Source: a virus
DNA: 55,666 nt
Virus record (IMG/VR): IMGVR_UViG_3300018080_000024
Location: 1-55,666 of that record
Strand: one strand, 5' to 3'
The notes under the pieces were generated by a model that was not told the DNA's origin, did not search any database, and saw nothing but the letters and a program-made list of their open reading frames with translations. This document shows positions 15,792 through 22,403 of the stretch, piece by piece. Position numbers and translations under genes: made by a program. Each line of letters opens with the position of its first letter. The stretch's first letter is position 1.

Positions 15792-16178
15792 ATGACGAAA
15801 CAGGCACGGCTACCGCTAGGCCCCGGCAAAGAGCCTACCCTGCCGGTCCGCCAATATACTGCCATGGCCGAGGAGTACCCAGACGCGATCTTGCTCATGC
15901 GCCTCGGGGACTTCTACGAGGTCATTGGGTGCAACGCCATCACCGTTGCAGAGCTGTGTGACGGGGTGCTGACATTGCGCCCAGATGGGAGCGTGGACAA
16001 GAGCAGCGTGCGCGGGCGGCGGGCTATGGTCGGAATCCCGGCAGCGGAGTTGGACCAGGCAGTGAGGCGGCTCGTGCGCTGCGGCTTCAAGGTCGCCATC
16101 GCCGAGCAGGTTGGGCGGCTACCTCGCGGCCAGATTGCCCGGCGCGTCGCACGGGTTCATCGTTGTGACGAGCAGTGA
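15792..16178 (+). CDS. Stand-alone MutS domain I (mismatch-recognition) protein
   Basis: A 128-residue protein that aligns by eye with MutS domain I: 'VRQYTAMAEEYPDAILLMRLGDFYE', 'CDGVLTLR', 'MVGIPAAELDQAVRRLVRCGFKVAIAEQVG'. The Phe-x-Glu motif that inserts at the mismatch is present as F41-Y-E43. The clamp, lever and ATPase domains are absent. It could bind mismatched or branched phage DNA, or act as a dominant-negative partner of host MutS; both are inference. ATG 15792 follows GAGGAAGGGACACCG. Confidence 0.82.
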   Translation: MTKQARLPLGPGKEPTLPVRQYTAMAEEYPDAILLMRLGDFYEVIGCNAITVAELCDGVLTLRPDGSVDKSSVRGRRAMVGIPAAELDQAVRRLVRCGFKVAIAEQVGRLPRGQIARRVARVHRCDEQ

Positions 16179-16198
16179 CGAGAAACGGAGGTAGAGCG

Positions 16199-16447
16199 AT
16201 GACTTGCGAATGCTGTGACGGGTACGGATACGAGGACTATCCCTGCGAGACCATGGTGCCGGATGGAGACACCATGATCGCCATAGAGGGCATGGAGCGT
16301 GTCGAGTGTCCCGAGTGTGTCGGGCGCGATATCTGCCCGCAGTGTGGTTCGCCGGAGGGACTGGATGGCGTCGGTGACGACTATTGGTGTCGTGAGTGTG
16401 GCTGGGCCAGGAACTGGGAGACGGCGCCCGAGCACTTGGCCTTATGA
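16199..16447 (+). CDS. Multi-CxxC zinc-ribbon small protein
   Basis: An 82-residue protein with CECC (3-6), CPEC, CPQC and CREC pairs, like the DnaJ-type or double zinc-ribbon folds. ATG 16199 follows GGAGGTAGAGCG. Likely a structural zinc protein binding nucleic acid or a host protein. No enzyme motif is seen. Confidence 0.65.
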   Translation: MTCECCDGYGYEDYPCETMVPDGDTMIAIEGMERVECPECVGRDICPQCGSPEGLDGVGDDYWCRECGWARNWETAPEHLAL

Positions 16448-16465
16448 GCAGAGGAGGGGCATAGC

Positions 16466-16867
16466 ATGAGGATACTGGAAGCAGCGCGAGTATTGGGCTT
16501 GTCGCCAGACCGGGTGCGCCGGTATATCCGTGACGGATACATCGAGGCGGATCACGGCGACAACGAGTGGAACCTGGACGTGAGCGCCGAGGAGCTGGAC
16601 CGGTTCTTGCGAGACGTGGTGCCTGTGATGCGCCACAAGGAGCCCGTCGAGGTTCCTGAGACGCCGACGGTATGGCGGGTGAACGAGGTCGGGGAGCTAT
16701 ACGACGTGGAGCCCGCGACGGTGCGCAAGTGGATCTATGACGGTGTCCTGCCGGCGCGCAAGGTTGGGTCGGAATGGAGCATCCGTCGTAAGGACCTGAT
16801 AAGGTTTCGCCCGCGTCGCCGTGGGCGGCCCTTTGCCTACGGAGTGAAGGAGGGAGAGTCACTGTGA
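16466..16867 (+). CDS. Tandem MerR/excisionase-type HTH protein
   Basis: A 133-residue protein with two helix-turn-helix units of the excisionase (HTH_17) type. The first is 'EAARVLGLSPDRVRRYIRDGYIEADHGDNEW' (residues 5-36), the second 'EVGELYDVEPATVRKWIYDGVLPARKVGSEWSIRR' (residues 73-108). A basic tail 'RFRPRRRGRPF' follows. Such proteins bind DNA as small architectural or regulatory factors. With no integrase in the genome it is more likely a transcription regulator, perhaps of the TTTACG boxes, which is inference. Confidence 0.75.
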   Translation: MRILEAARVLGLSPDRVRRYIRDGYIEADHGDNEWNLDVSAEELDRFLRDVVPVMRHKEPVEVPETPTVWRVNEVGELYDVEPATVRKWIYDGVLPARKVGSEWSIRRKDLIRFRPRRRGRPFAYGVKEGESL

Positions 16868-17013
16868 AGCTCGTTGAGCTCTATCGTCGGGAGCGCTGGG
16901 TCGCCTACGCGGTAGCCGCCGCCGTCACCATTGGCGCTGGCCTGATCGTTCGCCATCCCATCGCGACCATCGTATTGTCAATCACGATCCTAGCAGGTTT
17001 GGAGGAGAGATGA
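16864..17013 (+). CDS. Small membrane protein
   Basis: A 49-residue protein from GTG 16864, overlapping the previous stop by 4 bases (GTGA) and the next ATG by 4 bases (ATGA). Two short hydrophobic helices ('YAVAAAVTIGAGLIV' and 'IATIVLSITILAGL') are separated by 'RHP'. Could be a second holin, an antiholin or a superinfection protein. The tight coupling on both sides makes it a real gene. Confidence 0.65.
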   Translation: MKLVELYRRERWVAYAVAAAVTIGAGLIVRHPIATIVLSITILAGLEER

Positions 17014-17765
17014 AACTGAGAGATTGGCCGGGAGACATCCCGTTCCGCATGATCCCGGAGCTCACCGATGCCGAACATGGCTGGTGGGCGTGTGAAGGCG
17101 GACTGTTCGTCGATGAGCCAGACGGGAGCCTGGATGACGAGGGCTTGTGGGAGGCATTCGAGCGATATGCAGATCGCCTCCAAGCCGTGAGCCGGGCCCT
17201 GCCCTGGGTGCTGGGCGACTTTTTCAATCTGGCCGAGACACGCTGGGGCGAGTCCTATGCGCAGCTAGCCGAGGCTACGGGCTACCACGAGACGACGCTC
17301 TACAACGCCAAGTGGGTGTGCTCTCGCGTGCCCATGGAGATCCGGTTCCACGCGCCGTCGTTCAGTCACGCCCAGGCCGTCGCGCCGTTGCCGGACGTGG
17401 AGATGCGCGAGGCCTACCTGCGCATGGCCGAGGACAACGGCTGGACCCGCGATGACCTCCGGCTAGCAGTGCGGGCGATCCTCAACGAGGCGACGCCGAA
17501 GTGGTCCGAGGAAGGCCCAGATGCCCACGATGGCGAGATAGTGCCCGTGGCGGCCATCCACAACCTGCCCGACGTGCGCCGGTCCTTGACGGCCTATCGG
17601 TCACAGTTTGAGCGACTGATCTTTGCGCTGGAGGACATGGTCGAGCTCGAGCTTGCCGATGACGTCCGTGATCTATGGGGCGCGCTGAATCGGCTGGTCG
17701 GGCGAGTAGACGCGATGCTTGAGGCCATGGACGCCGTTGAGAGCGGCCAGGCCTACCCAGACTAG
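17010..17765 (+). CDS. ParB/HTH-like regulatory or replication-associated protein
   Basis: A 251-residue protein. The middle section 'WVLGDFFNLAETRWGESYAQLAEATGYHETTLYNAKWVCSRV' contains an HTH, and 'SFSHAQAVAPLPDVEMREAYLRMAEDNGWTRDDLRLAVR' follows a pattern seen in phage and plasmid DNA-binding proteins related to ParB HTH domains. The C-terminal 70 residues form a helical, probably dimerising, segment. It likely binds specific DNA sites. It could be the reader of a dispersed motif such as TTATCAAT, which is speculation. Confidence 0.6.
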   Translation: MKLRDWPGDIPFRMIPELTDAEHGWWACEGGLFVDEPDGSLDDEGLWEAFERYADRLQAVSRALPWVLGDFFNLAETRWGESYAQLAEATGYHETTLYNAKWVCSRVPMEIRFHAPSFSHAQAVAPLPDVEMREAYLRMAEDNGWTRDDLRLAVRAILNEATPKWSEEGPDAHDGEIVPVAAIHNLPDVRRSLTAYRSQFERLIFALEDMVELELADDVRDLWGALNRLVGRVDAMLEAMDAVESGQAYPD

Positions 17766-17775
17766 GAGGACACGC

Positions 17776-19473
17776 ATGAGCAGCATCATCGGGCTCCACA
17801 TCGAGCGACCGGACCGCCCTGACTGGCTCCTCGACGTCTTGCGCCAGGCGGGTCCGGCCATGCCCTACCAAACCTGGATCGTCCACGGCGGCGAGACGCT
17901 GCCGCGATATGAAGGGCAGACCAATATCGCCCGTCCGTGGATAGGTGGCGACACCGTGGAGCATCACCTGATCCGACAAGGACGGGCCGGGGGCGTCGCC
18001 TACGCCGAGCGCGTCCTGGACATCGCCCGAACCGTGGGCGAGGCCGACTATTGGCTCGGCCCCAATGAGCCGCCGGTGGAGATGCCAGAGCACCGACAGA
18101 ACCTCGTGTCGTTCTACCTTGGCTTCGCGGACAAGCTCCACTCCGCAGGCATCGAGATCGGCGGCCCGTGCGATGGCGTGGGGCGGATAGGGTCCGGCGA
18201 TCCCTACCTGGACGCCACATACCCGGACTGGCGAGATCGTGTCGGGGAGGCGGCGTTGGACCTGAAATCACTCTATGCCGTCGTGGACATCATCATGACC
18301 CACGCCTACCTCAAGCGCGCCGGGGCGGACTATGAGGAGGTGGACGGCTGGCTCCAGCGGAGCAAGTTCATCGTGACGGCGATCCCTGCGCTGTCACATC
18401 TGCCGTGGGTCGCAACGGAGACCGGCCTAGACATCGGCGGTGGCCTGAATGATGGCTGGCTCGGGCCCGGAGGCCCCGACCCGCTACGCTACATCGAGAT
18501 CATCCGCGACATCAACTGGCTGCTTCCAGAGTGGTTCGTGGGCGCGTGCCTGTTCGGATGCCTCCCCTACCAGCGGTGGGCGAAATGGGAGCTGTCGGAG
18601 GAGTTCTGCCGGCGCTATCTCCTGCCCTTCGTGGCGACAAACCCTCTGCGCCAAGGGTCCCCCGCTCCAACGGATCCGGTGATCCAGCACGAGCCCTTCG
18701 CGCTGGAGGATTGGCACGATGACCACAAAGGGCCGATGAATGTCCGTGAGTTCGCCATGTGGCTCAAGACGGTCGAGCCTGTAGCGCCGGTCCGCGAGCT
18801 ATGGCTACACCATACGGCGACGGAGGCTGTGCCGTGGAGCCGCGATACGATTTTCAATGTGCGAGACTACTATAACAGGCTGCTGTGGACTGACGCCGCT
18901 GGCCGCCAGCACCGAGGTTGGACGGCGGGACCGCACCTGTTCATCGGCGACGAGGGCATCTGGCCCTTCAGTCTCATGGACCGGGCCGGAGTTCACGCCA
19001 GGGGCCACAACACCGACGAGGCACGGGGAATCGAGATGATCGGCACGTTTGACGACGCCCCGCCATCACCGGACACGTGGCGTAACACAATGGCCGCGCT
19101 GGCCGTGATGTGTAACGTCTGGGGCCTGGATCCTGAAGAGGCGATCCACTTTCACCGCGACGACTCCGATAAGACGTGCCCGGGGAAGGCGGTCCACAAG
19201 CTCGACGTCATTTATGCGGTACGTGAGATCATGCGTGATGACCCGCTAGTCGGAGGCATGTCTCTTCCGACGCCGACGACAGAGGGCATGACGACGGTCC
19301 ACGAGCGTGTTCGAGCCGTCCGCTGGTACCTCGAGGAGCTAGTCCGTTGGCAGGAGCGGCTGCTGGAGCATCCGTCCAATAGCGATGACATTATCAATCG
19401 CCAGCGGGCCTACGTGCTACACCTCATCGACATCGCCTATCTGCTGGAGGATGATACGCGGGAGGAGGCGTAA
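17776..19473 (+). CDS. Endolysin: glycosidase-like TIM barrel plus amidase
   Basis: A 565-residue protein from ATG 17776 after AGGAGGACACGC. Residues about 1-300 read as a clan GH-A-type barrel: 'LGPNEP' puts a catalytic acid at E98 and 'VATETG' the nucleophile at E215. Residues 340-475 form an Amidase_2 domain: LHHTAT (H345-H346), 'GPHLFIGDEGIWP', 'HFHRDDSDKTCPG' (His near 458-460 and Cys) give the Zn site. A helical tail follows. The enzyme should cut both glycan and peptide-stem bonds of peptidoglycan. No signal peptide; export depends on the holin. It lies 5.5 kb from the holin. Confidence 0.82.
   Translation: MSSIIGLHIERPDRPDWLLDVLRQAGPAMPYQTWIVHGGETLPRYEGQTNIARPWIGGDTVEHHLIRQGRAGGVAYAERVLDIARTVGEADYWLGPNEPPVEMPEHRQNLVSFYLGFADKLHSAGIEIGGPCDGVGRIGSGDPYLDATYPDWRDRVGEAALDLKSLYAVVDIIMTHAYLKRAGADYEEVDGWLQRSKFIVTAIPALSHLPWVATETGLDIGGGLNDGWLGPGGPDPLRYIEIIRDINWLLPEWFVGACLFGCLPYQRWAKWELSEEFCRRYLLPFVATNPLRQGSPAPTDPVIQHEPFALEDWHDDHKGPMNVREFAMWLKTVEPVAPVRELWLHHTATEAVPWSRDTIFNVRDYYNRLLWTDAAGRQHRGWTAGPHLFIGDEGIWPFSLMDRAGVHARGHNTDEARGIEMIGTFDDAPPSPDTWRNTMAALAVMCNVWGLDPEEAIHFHRDDSDKTCPGKAVHKLDVIYAVREIMRDDPLVGGMSLPTPTTEGMTTVHERVRAVRWYLEELVRWQERLLEHPSNSDDIINRQRAYVLHLIDIAYLLEDDTREEA
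19391..19398 (+). repeat. TTATCAAT motif, coding copy in endolysin gene
   Basis: Exact copy of the directional octamer, here read as ATT-ATC-AAT (Ile-Ile-Asn). Other copies are read in the other two frames, so the conservation is of DNA or RNA and not of protein. Confidence 0.6.
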
Positions 19474-19485
19474 ATCCCTAAGTGC

Positions 19486-19520
19486 CCGCCCCGCCATCAC
19501 CGGCGGGGCGGCGTCTTTGT
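19486..19520 (+). terminator. Intrinsic terminator after endolysin gene
   Basis: Stem CCGCCCCGCC (19486-19495) with GGCGGGGCGG (19502-19511), loop ATCACC, then CGTCTTTGTC. The same stem occurs at 12280 and a shorter version at 41528. It separates endolysin transcription from cassette 3. Confidence 0.82.
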
Positions 19521-19529
19521 CCCGGGGAA

Positions 19530-19594
19530 TTTACGCAATCTTTACGGATAACCCACAGTTGGTGGTAGACTGAATCCTGATTATATGCTATAAT
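19530..19594 (+). promoter_or_regulatory. Cassette promoter 3 with two TTTACG boxes and diverged spacer
   Basis: TTTACG at 19530 and 19541 (11 bp), -35 TAGACT at 19566-19571, 17-bp spacer, -10 TATAAT at 19589-19594. The spacer sequence (GAATCCTGATTATATGC) and the stretch before the -35 differ from the other copies, while -35, -10 and their distance are kept. That is good evidence for a functional sigma70-type promoter. Confidence 0.9.
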
Positions 19595-19600
19595 ATCGTC

Positions 19601-19660
19601 GTAAGGTTAAGGACGGGGCGGCGATAGGGACCACCCCCAGACACCCAGAGGAGACGACAG
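19601..19660 (+). promoter_or_regulatory. Conserved hairpin leader, cassette 3
   Basis: Same leader as cassette 2, with GGGGCGG and CCACCCC arms, ending in CCCAGAGGAGACGACAG before ATG 19661. Confidence 0.68.
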
Positions 19661-19858
19661 ATGGCAGACACGATGGCAATGGCGGTCAAAGATTTGGACG
19701 CGCGGTTAGCGGTAGCATGCAACAAGGCACCGAAGATGGATTTGGACGGAAGCCGCTATGACTGCTTCGCCCCAACGCTAGACTGGGTTGCGAGACAATA
19801 TGGGGTGAACGCTGGAGACCTGTATCTCGCATTTTGCGACACCTACGCCAACGACTAG
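19661..19858 (+). CDS. Cassette 3 payload, hypothetical 65-residue protein
   Basis: A small protein ('MADTMAMAVKDLDARLAVACNK' then 'DCFAPTLDWVARQYGVNAGDLYLAFCDTYAND') that appears all-helical with three Cys. No similarity by eye to the other payloads. The stop is followed by hammerhead 4 after 4 bases. Unknown function. Confidence 0.65.
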   Translation: MADTMAMAVKDLDARLAVACNKAPKMDLDGSRYDCFAPTLDWVARQYGVNAGDLYLAFCDTYAND

Positions 19859-19862
19859 CTAG

Positions 19863-19927
19863 TACGCGAAAGCCCGGGGCAAGCGCCCCGGGCTCGCCGG
19901 GAAATCGGCCCGGCCTGATGAGCGGAG
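19863..19927 (+). ncRNA. Type II hammerhead ribozyme 4
   Basis: CGC-GAAA at 19865-19871, helix III GCCCGGGGC/GCCCCGGGC with loop AAGC, TC with predicted cleavage after 19895, stem I GCCGGG/CCCGGC with loop AAATCGG, CTGATGA at 19915-19921, arm GCG. After it comes ACACCCGAAGGAGACGAACG, the same string that ends the leader of cassette 1, which shows parts being exchanged between elements. Confidence 0.9.
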
Positions 19928-19950
19928 AACACCCGAAGGAGACGAACGAA

Positions 19951-20280
19951 ATGCATTGGTATCAGCACACAGTCGACAGCCTGAGACGCGACATCGAGAC
20001 CAACCTGGACACCGCCGCCAAGGTCTGCCGTATGATCGAGGTCAACCAGACCCGCGACGAGCGCCGCACCGCCACCACCATCCACGACAACGACCAGGGC
20101 TTCAGCCAGGCCGACGCCCCGTACCTCCAGCCGATAGCGGACAAGCTGTGGACGGGGATGGACCCGCGAGACTTGGCCGGGCAGGAAAAGGTGATTCTCA
20201 AAGCGTACACCGCCAAGTACGCGGCGCAGTACCTGGAGTTCAGCCGCTACTACTACCGGCTCAACAACCCGATTTGCTAG
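19951..20280 (+). CDS. Hypothetical helical protein, 109 residues
   Basis: ATG 19951 follows GAAGGAGACGAACGAA. Mostly helical ('LRRDIETNLDTAAKVCRMIEVNQTRDERRT', 'YLEFSRYYYRLNNPIC') with many charged residues. No family recognised. First gene of the mRNA released by hammerhead 4. Confidence 0.62.
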   Translation: MHWYQHTVDSLRRDIETNLDTAAKVCRMIEVNQTRDERRTATTIHDNDQGFSQADAPYLQPIADKLWTGMDPRDLAGQEKVILKAYTAKYAAQYLEFSRYYYRLNNPIC

Positions 20281-20288
20281 CATGACCA

Positions 20289-20311
20289 GCGCCGGGACTG
20301 CCAACCGGCGC
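20289..20311 (+). other. Hairpin with 9-nt loop GACTGCCAA (copy C)
   Basis: Identical over 23 bases to the element at 15477 (stem GCGCCGG/CCGGCGC, loop GACTGCCAA), and therefore complementary to the loop of the hairpin at 15734. It lies between a stop codon and the ribosome site of the zinc-ribbon gene at 20340. Confidence 0.8.
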
Positions 20312-20339
20312 ACTCACCCAATCAGACGAGGAGGCAACG

Positions 20340-20801
20340 ATGAACACCTATGCGATGTATCACAAGGCGGACACCGAGGACCTGCGAGTGCCCGAAGGCC
20401 AGGAGTGCCCCACGTGCGGGATCAGCCTGGCCGACGATCTAGAATGGACCGACCACAACACGGTCATCTGTGCCGGTTGCGGCACGGAGTACACGCCCGA
20501 GGCCGTACCGCCGCGAGGCATCAAGGCGCAAGAGGCCGCCTACGAGGCGCTGGACAAGATGGAGCGGTGGGGCGAGGCCGCCCTAGTACACTATGATGAT
20601 GGGAGCTTCGACGCCGTGCCCGCCGCGTACCTGACCGACGTCTCATGGTCGGGCAAGGGCCACGTGGACGGCTACGTCATCGTGTACGATCTAGTCGGCC
20701 TCAGCTGCGATGAGCGGAACTGGGGCGCGCTGTTCGAAATGGAGCGCCAATGGGCGGCTCGGCGTCTGGTAGAGCGGTGCTTGCGCTCAGCGATACACTA
20801 G
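20340..20801 (+). CDS. Zinc-ribbon protein, 153 residues
   Basis: N-terminal zinc ribbon with CPTC (about residues 23-26) and CAGC (about 43-46). It is followed by a helix and a beta domain with 'AALVHYDDGSFDAVPAAYLTDVSWSGKGHVDGYVIVYDL'. The ribosome site is GAGGAGGCAACG. Unknown function; last gene of the early small-gene region, directly before a terminator. Confidence 0.62.
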   Translation: MNTYAMYHKADTEDLRVPEGQECPTCGISLADDLEWTDHNTVICAGCGTEYTPEAVPPRGIKAQEAAYEALDKMERWGEAALVHYDDGSFDAVPAAYLTDVSWSGKGHVDGYVIVYDLVGLSCDERNWGALFEMERQWAARRLVERCLRSAIH

Positions 20802-20824
20802 GAAGCGAGACGTGAAGCGTGTAG

Positions 20825-20875
20825 GCTCCCGGGTCGCCTCGCTCAGAAAGAGGTGGCCCGGGGGGCTTTACGTTT
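20825..20875 (+). terminator. Intrinsic terminator before replication operon
   Basis: A long stem GCTCCCGGGTCGCCTC (20825-20840) with GAGGTGGCCCGGGGGGC (20850-20866), one bulge and three G-U pairs, then TTTACGTTT. The T-tract overlaps the -35 box of the next promoter. Confidence 0.78.
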
Positions 20876-20895
20876 GCGCGAAAATCGTATATAAT
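20867..20895 (+). promoter_or_regulatory. Promoter of the replication operon
   Basis: -35 TTTACG (20867-20872), 17-bp spacer, -10 TATAAT (20890-20895). The hexamer TTTACG here serves as the -35 itself, while in the cassettes the same hexamer forms upstream boxes. Start of transcription is expected near 20902. Confidence 0.85.
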
Positions 20896-20901
20896 AGAAG
20901 C

Positions 20902-21085
20902 GTCAGATCGGCCTGGGCACCCGGTCGCACCAGGACACAAGAGGCGAATCAAACACAGTGGAAGCTCCGGCTTTGAGCAAGGCGGCGAAAGCCGCTCGCC
21001 CGCGGCTAGGCCTTTGTTCCGCTGTGTTGTGGCCAGCCCGCCGCCTTGCTGAGAGTCGGAGTTTTGCTTTGGGAGGATCGCGACG
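20902..21085 (+). ncRNA. Structured leader of replication operon, possible attenuator or pseudoknot
   Basis: A leader of about 185 nt with no credible gene. Segment a, CACAGTGGAA (20954-20963), pairs with a', TTCCGCTGTG (21017-21026). A 22-nt segment b (20965-20986) pairs with b' (21040-21061) with only three non-Watson-Crick positions. The order a-b-a'-b' is a pseudoknot topology, or two alternative folds. Stem b-b' is followed by TTTTGCTTT, which would make it a terminator. Inside, GCGGC-GAAA-GCCGC forms a GNRA hairpin. I cannot match it to a known riboswitch. Confidence 0.65.
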
Positions 21086-21457
21086 ATGACGGACGCGAGT
21101 GAGCGCACTATACCGTTCCTGCCTGTGTGTGGCCGGATCGCAGGACGGGCGGCCAACGGGCTCTTTCTGTCGCAGTTCGTGTACTGGACCACGCACTACA
21201 AGACGGACGACGGCTGGATTTTCAAAACGCAGGCCGAATGGGAGGAAGAGACCACACTCACGGTCAACGAGCAAAACACAGCCCGCCGCGAGCTCAAGCG
21301 GCTGGGGGTTCTAGAGGAGCGCCGGGCAGGAGTCCCGGCGCGTTTGTATTATAGGCTGGACCGCGATCGGCTCGCGGAGCTGATCCGCCAAGATCAAGCG
21401 GAGCGCGAGCGACGGCTGGCCTGTGGTCGCTGCGAGGAGGCGTCGGATGCTGAGTGA
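21086..21457 (+). CDS. Replisome-organiser-like winged-helix protein
   Basis: A 123-residue protein with the pattern seen in N-terminal domains of phage replication proteins: 'GRAANGLFLSQFVYWTTHYKTDDGWIFKTQAEWEEETTLTVNEQNTARRELKRLGVLEERRAGVPARLYYRLD'. This is a winged helix with 'DGWI.KT..EW'. It starts at ATG 21086 after GGGAGGATCGCGACG and overlaps the next gene. Likely binds the origin together with the next protein. The C-terminus ends with a CGRC pair. Confidence 0.72.
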   Translation: MTDASERTIPFLPVCGRIAGRAANGLFLSQFVYWTTHYKTDDGWIFKTQAEWEEETTLTVNEQNTARRELKRLGVLEERRAGVPARLYYRLDRDRLAELIRQDQAERERRLACGRCEEASDAE

Positions 21458-22322
21458 AGGCTCCACCAAGCTCCTACAGACCTGGACCTTTGCGCAGCTC
21501 CCCGCTGCTGCCATCGTGGACCCCGAGCTGTCGTCGAGCGGGTTGCGCCTGCTCGCCTATATGTGCTGGAGACGGGGCCAGGATGGGACCATGTGGGCGT
21601 CCGTCGGGAGCATGGCCCAGGACCTCTCCGTGACGGATCAGAGCATTAGGAATTGGGGCCGCGAGCTCGTGGCGCGCGGCTACCTAGAAATTGATGCGCG
21701 CGAAGGACAGACGAATATCTATCGGCTCACGCGACGAGCAGCGGTTGGGAACATTATCAATGAGGGCGCCGCGGGGGGTACAACGTCGTTGGCCGAAGGG
21801 GGTCAAAAACTTTTGAAGGGGGGGGTCAAAGAATCTTTGGAGGGGGGGTCAAAAACTTTTGAGGCAAACGATATGCAAAGAACGACATGCAATAACGAAA
21901 CCTCCCCTACGGGGGCTACGCCCGAGCCTTCTGAGAGCATGATCGTACCTCAGAGCTACGACGCGTGGTGTGACGCGCTTGCGCAGACCAAGAACCCGTG
22001 CGCGGTGATGAAGTACATGATCGAGAGCCTGTACCCAGGCCGAGCTCCTCCGGACTATTCACGTATTGGCGGGGCGATGCGGACGACGGGCTCATGGCGC
22101 AACCTAGCGATGCGGGTATGGACGCTGGCAGCGCGACCGCCAGCGGGGGAGCTACTGGACTATATCCAGGCGGAGGTGTCACGCGCGCGTGAGGATCGGC
22201 GCAAAGGGCGGCGCAAGGGCGGCAATGGATCCGCCCCGGACCCGACGGACCTCAACAACCCGGACGTGTTGGCGGCTGCTATGAAGCGGTCAAAGGAGGC
22301 GGCGCATCAGCAAACGGCTTGA
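21447..22322 (+). CDS. Replication initiator (lambda O-like role) with internal iterons
   Basis: A 291-residue protein from ATG 21447, overlapping the previous stop. Residues 25-95 form a winged helix ('SSSGLRLLAYMCWRRGQDGTMWASVGSMAQDLSVTDQSIRNWGRELVARGYLEI'). A low-complexity linker (residues about 115-145) is encoded by three DNA iterons at 21803-21862. The C-terminal half has a helical domain and a basic tail 'RREDRRKGRRKGGNG'-like patch. A helicase loader gene follows, the order of lambda O and P. Origin binding is inferred. Confidence 0.72.
   Translation: MLSEGSTKLLQTWTFAQLPAAAIVDPELSSSGLRLLAYMCWRRGQDGTMWASVGSMAQDLSVTDQSIRNWGRELVARGYLEIDAREGQTNIYRLTRRAAVGNIINEGAAGGTTSLAEGGQKLLKGGVKESLEGGSKTFEANDMQRTTCNNETSPTGATPEPSESMIVPQSYDAWCDALAQTKNPCAVMKYMIESLYPGRAPPDYSRIGGAMRTTGSWRNLAMRVWTLAARPPAGELLDYIQAEVSRAREDRRKGRRKGGNGSAPDPTDLNNPDVLAAAMKRSKEAAHQQTA
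21799..21865 (+). repeat. Three 23-bp iterons, candidate replication origin
   Basis: Palindromic cores TCAAAAACTTTTGA (21803), TCAAAGAATCTTTGGA (21826) and TCAAAAACTTTTGA (21849) are spaced exactly 23 bp apart and separated by G-tracts. Because 23 is not a multiple of 3, each copy is read in a different frame ('QKLLKG', 'VKESLE', 'SKTFEA'), so DNA rather than protein is conserved. Lambda also has its origin iterons inside the initiator gene. Confidence 0.8.
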
Positions 22323-22403
22323 GCGTAGGCGACGCCTGCGCCGGACGGTCCGCCGGAGGGCCAGGGATCGCGACAAGGTGTACCGACACCCGAGGAGACG
22401 ATC

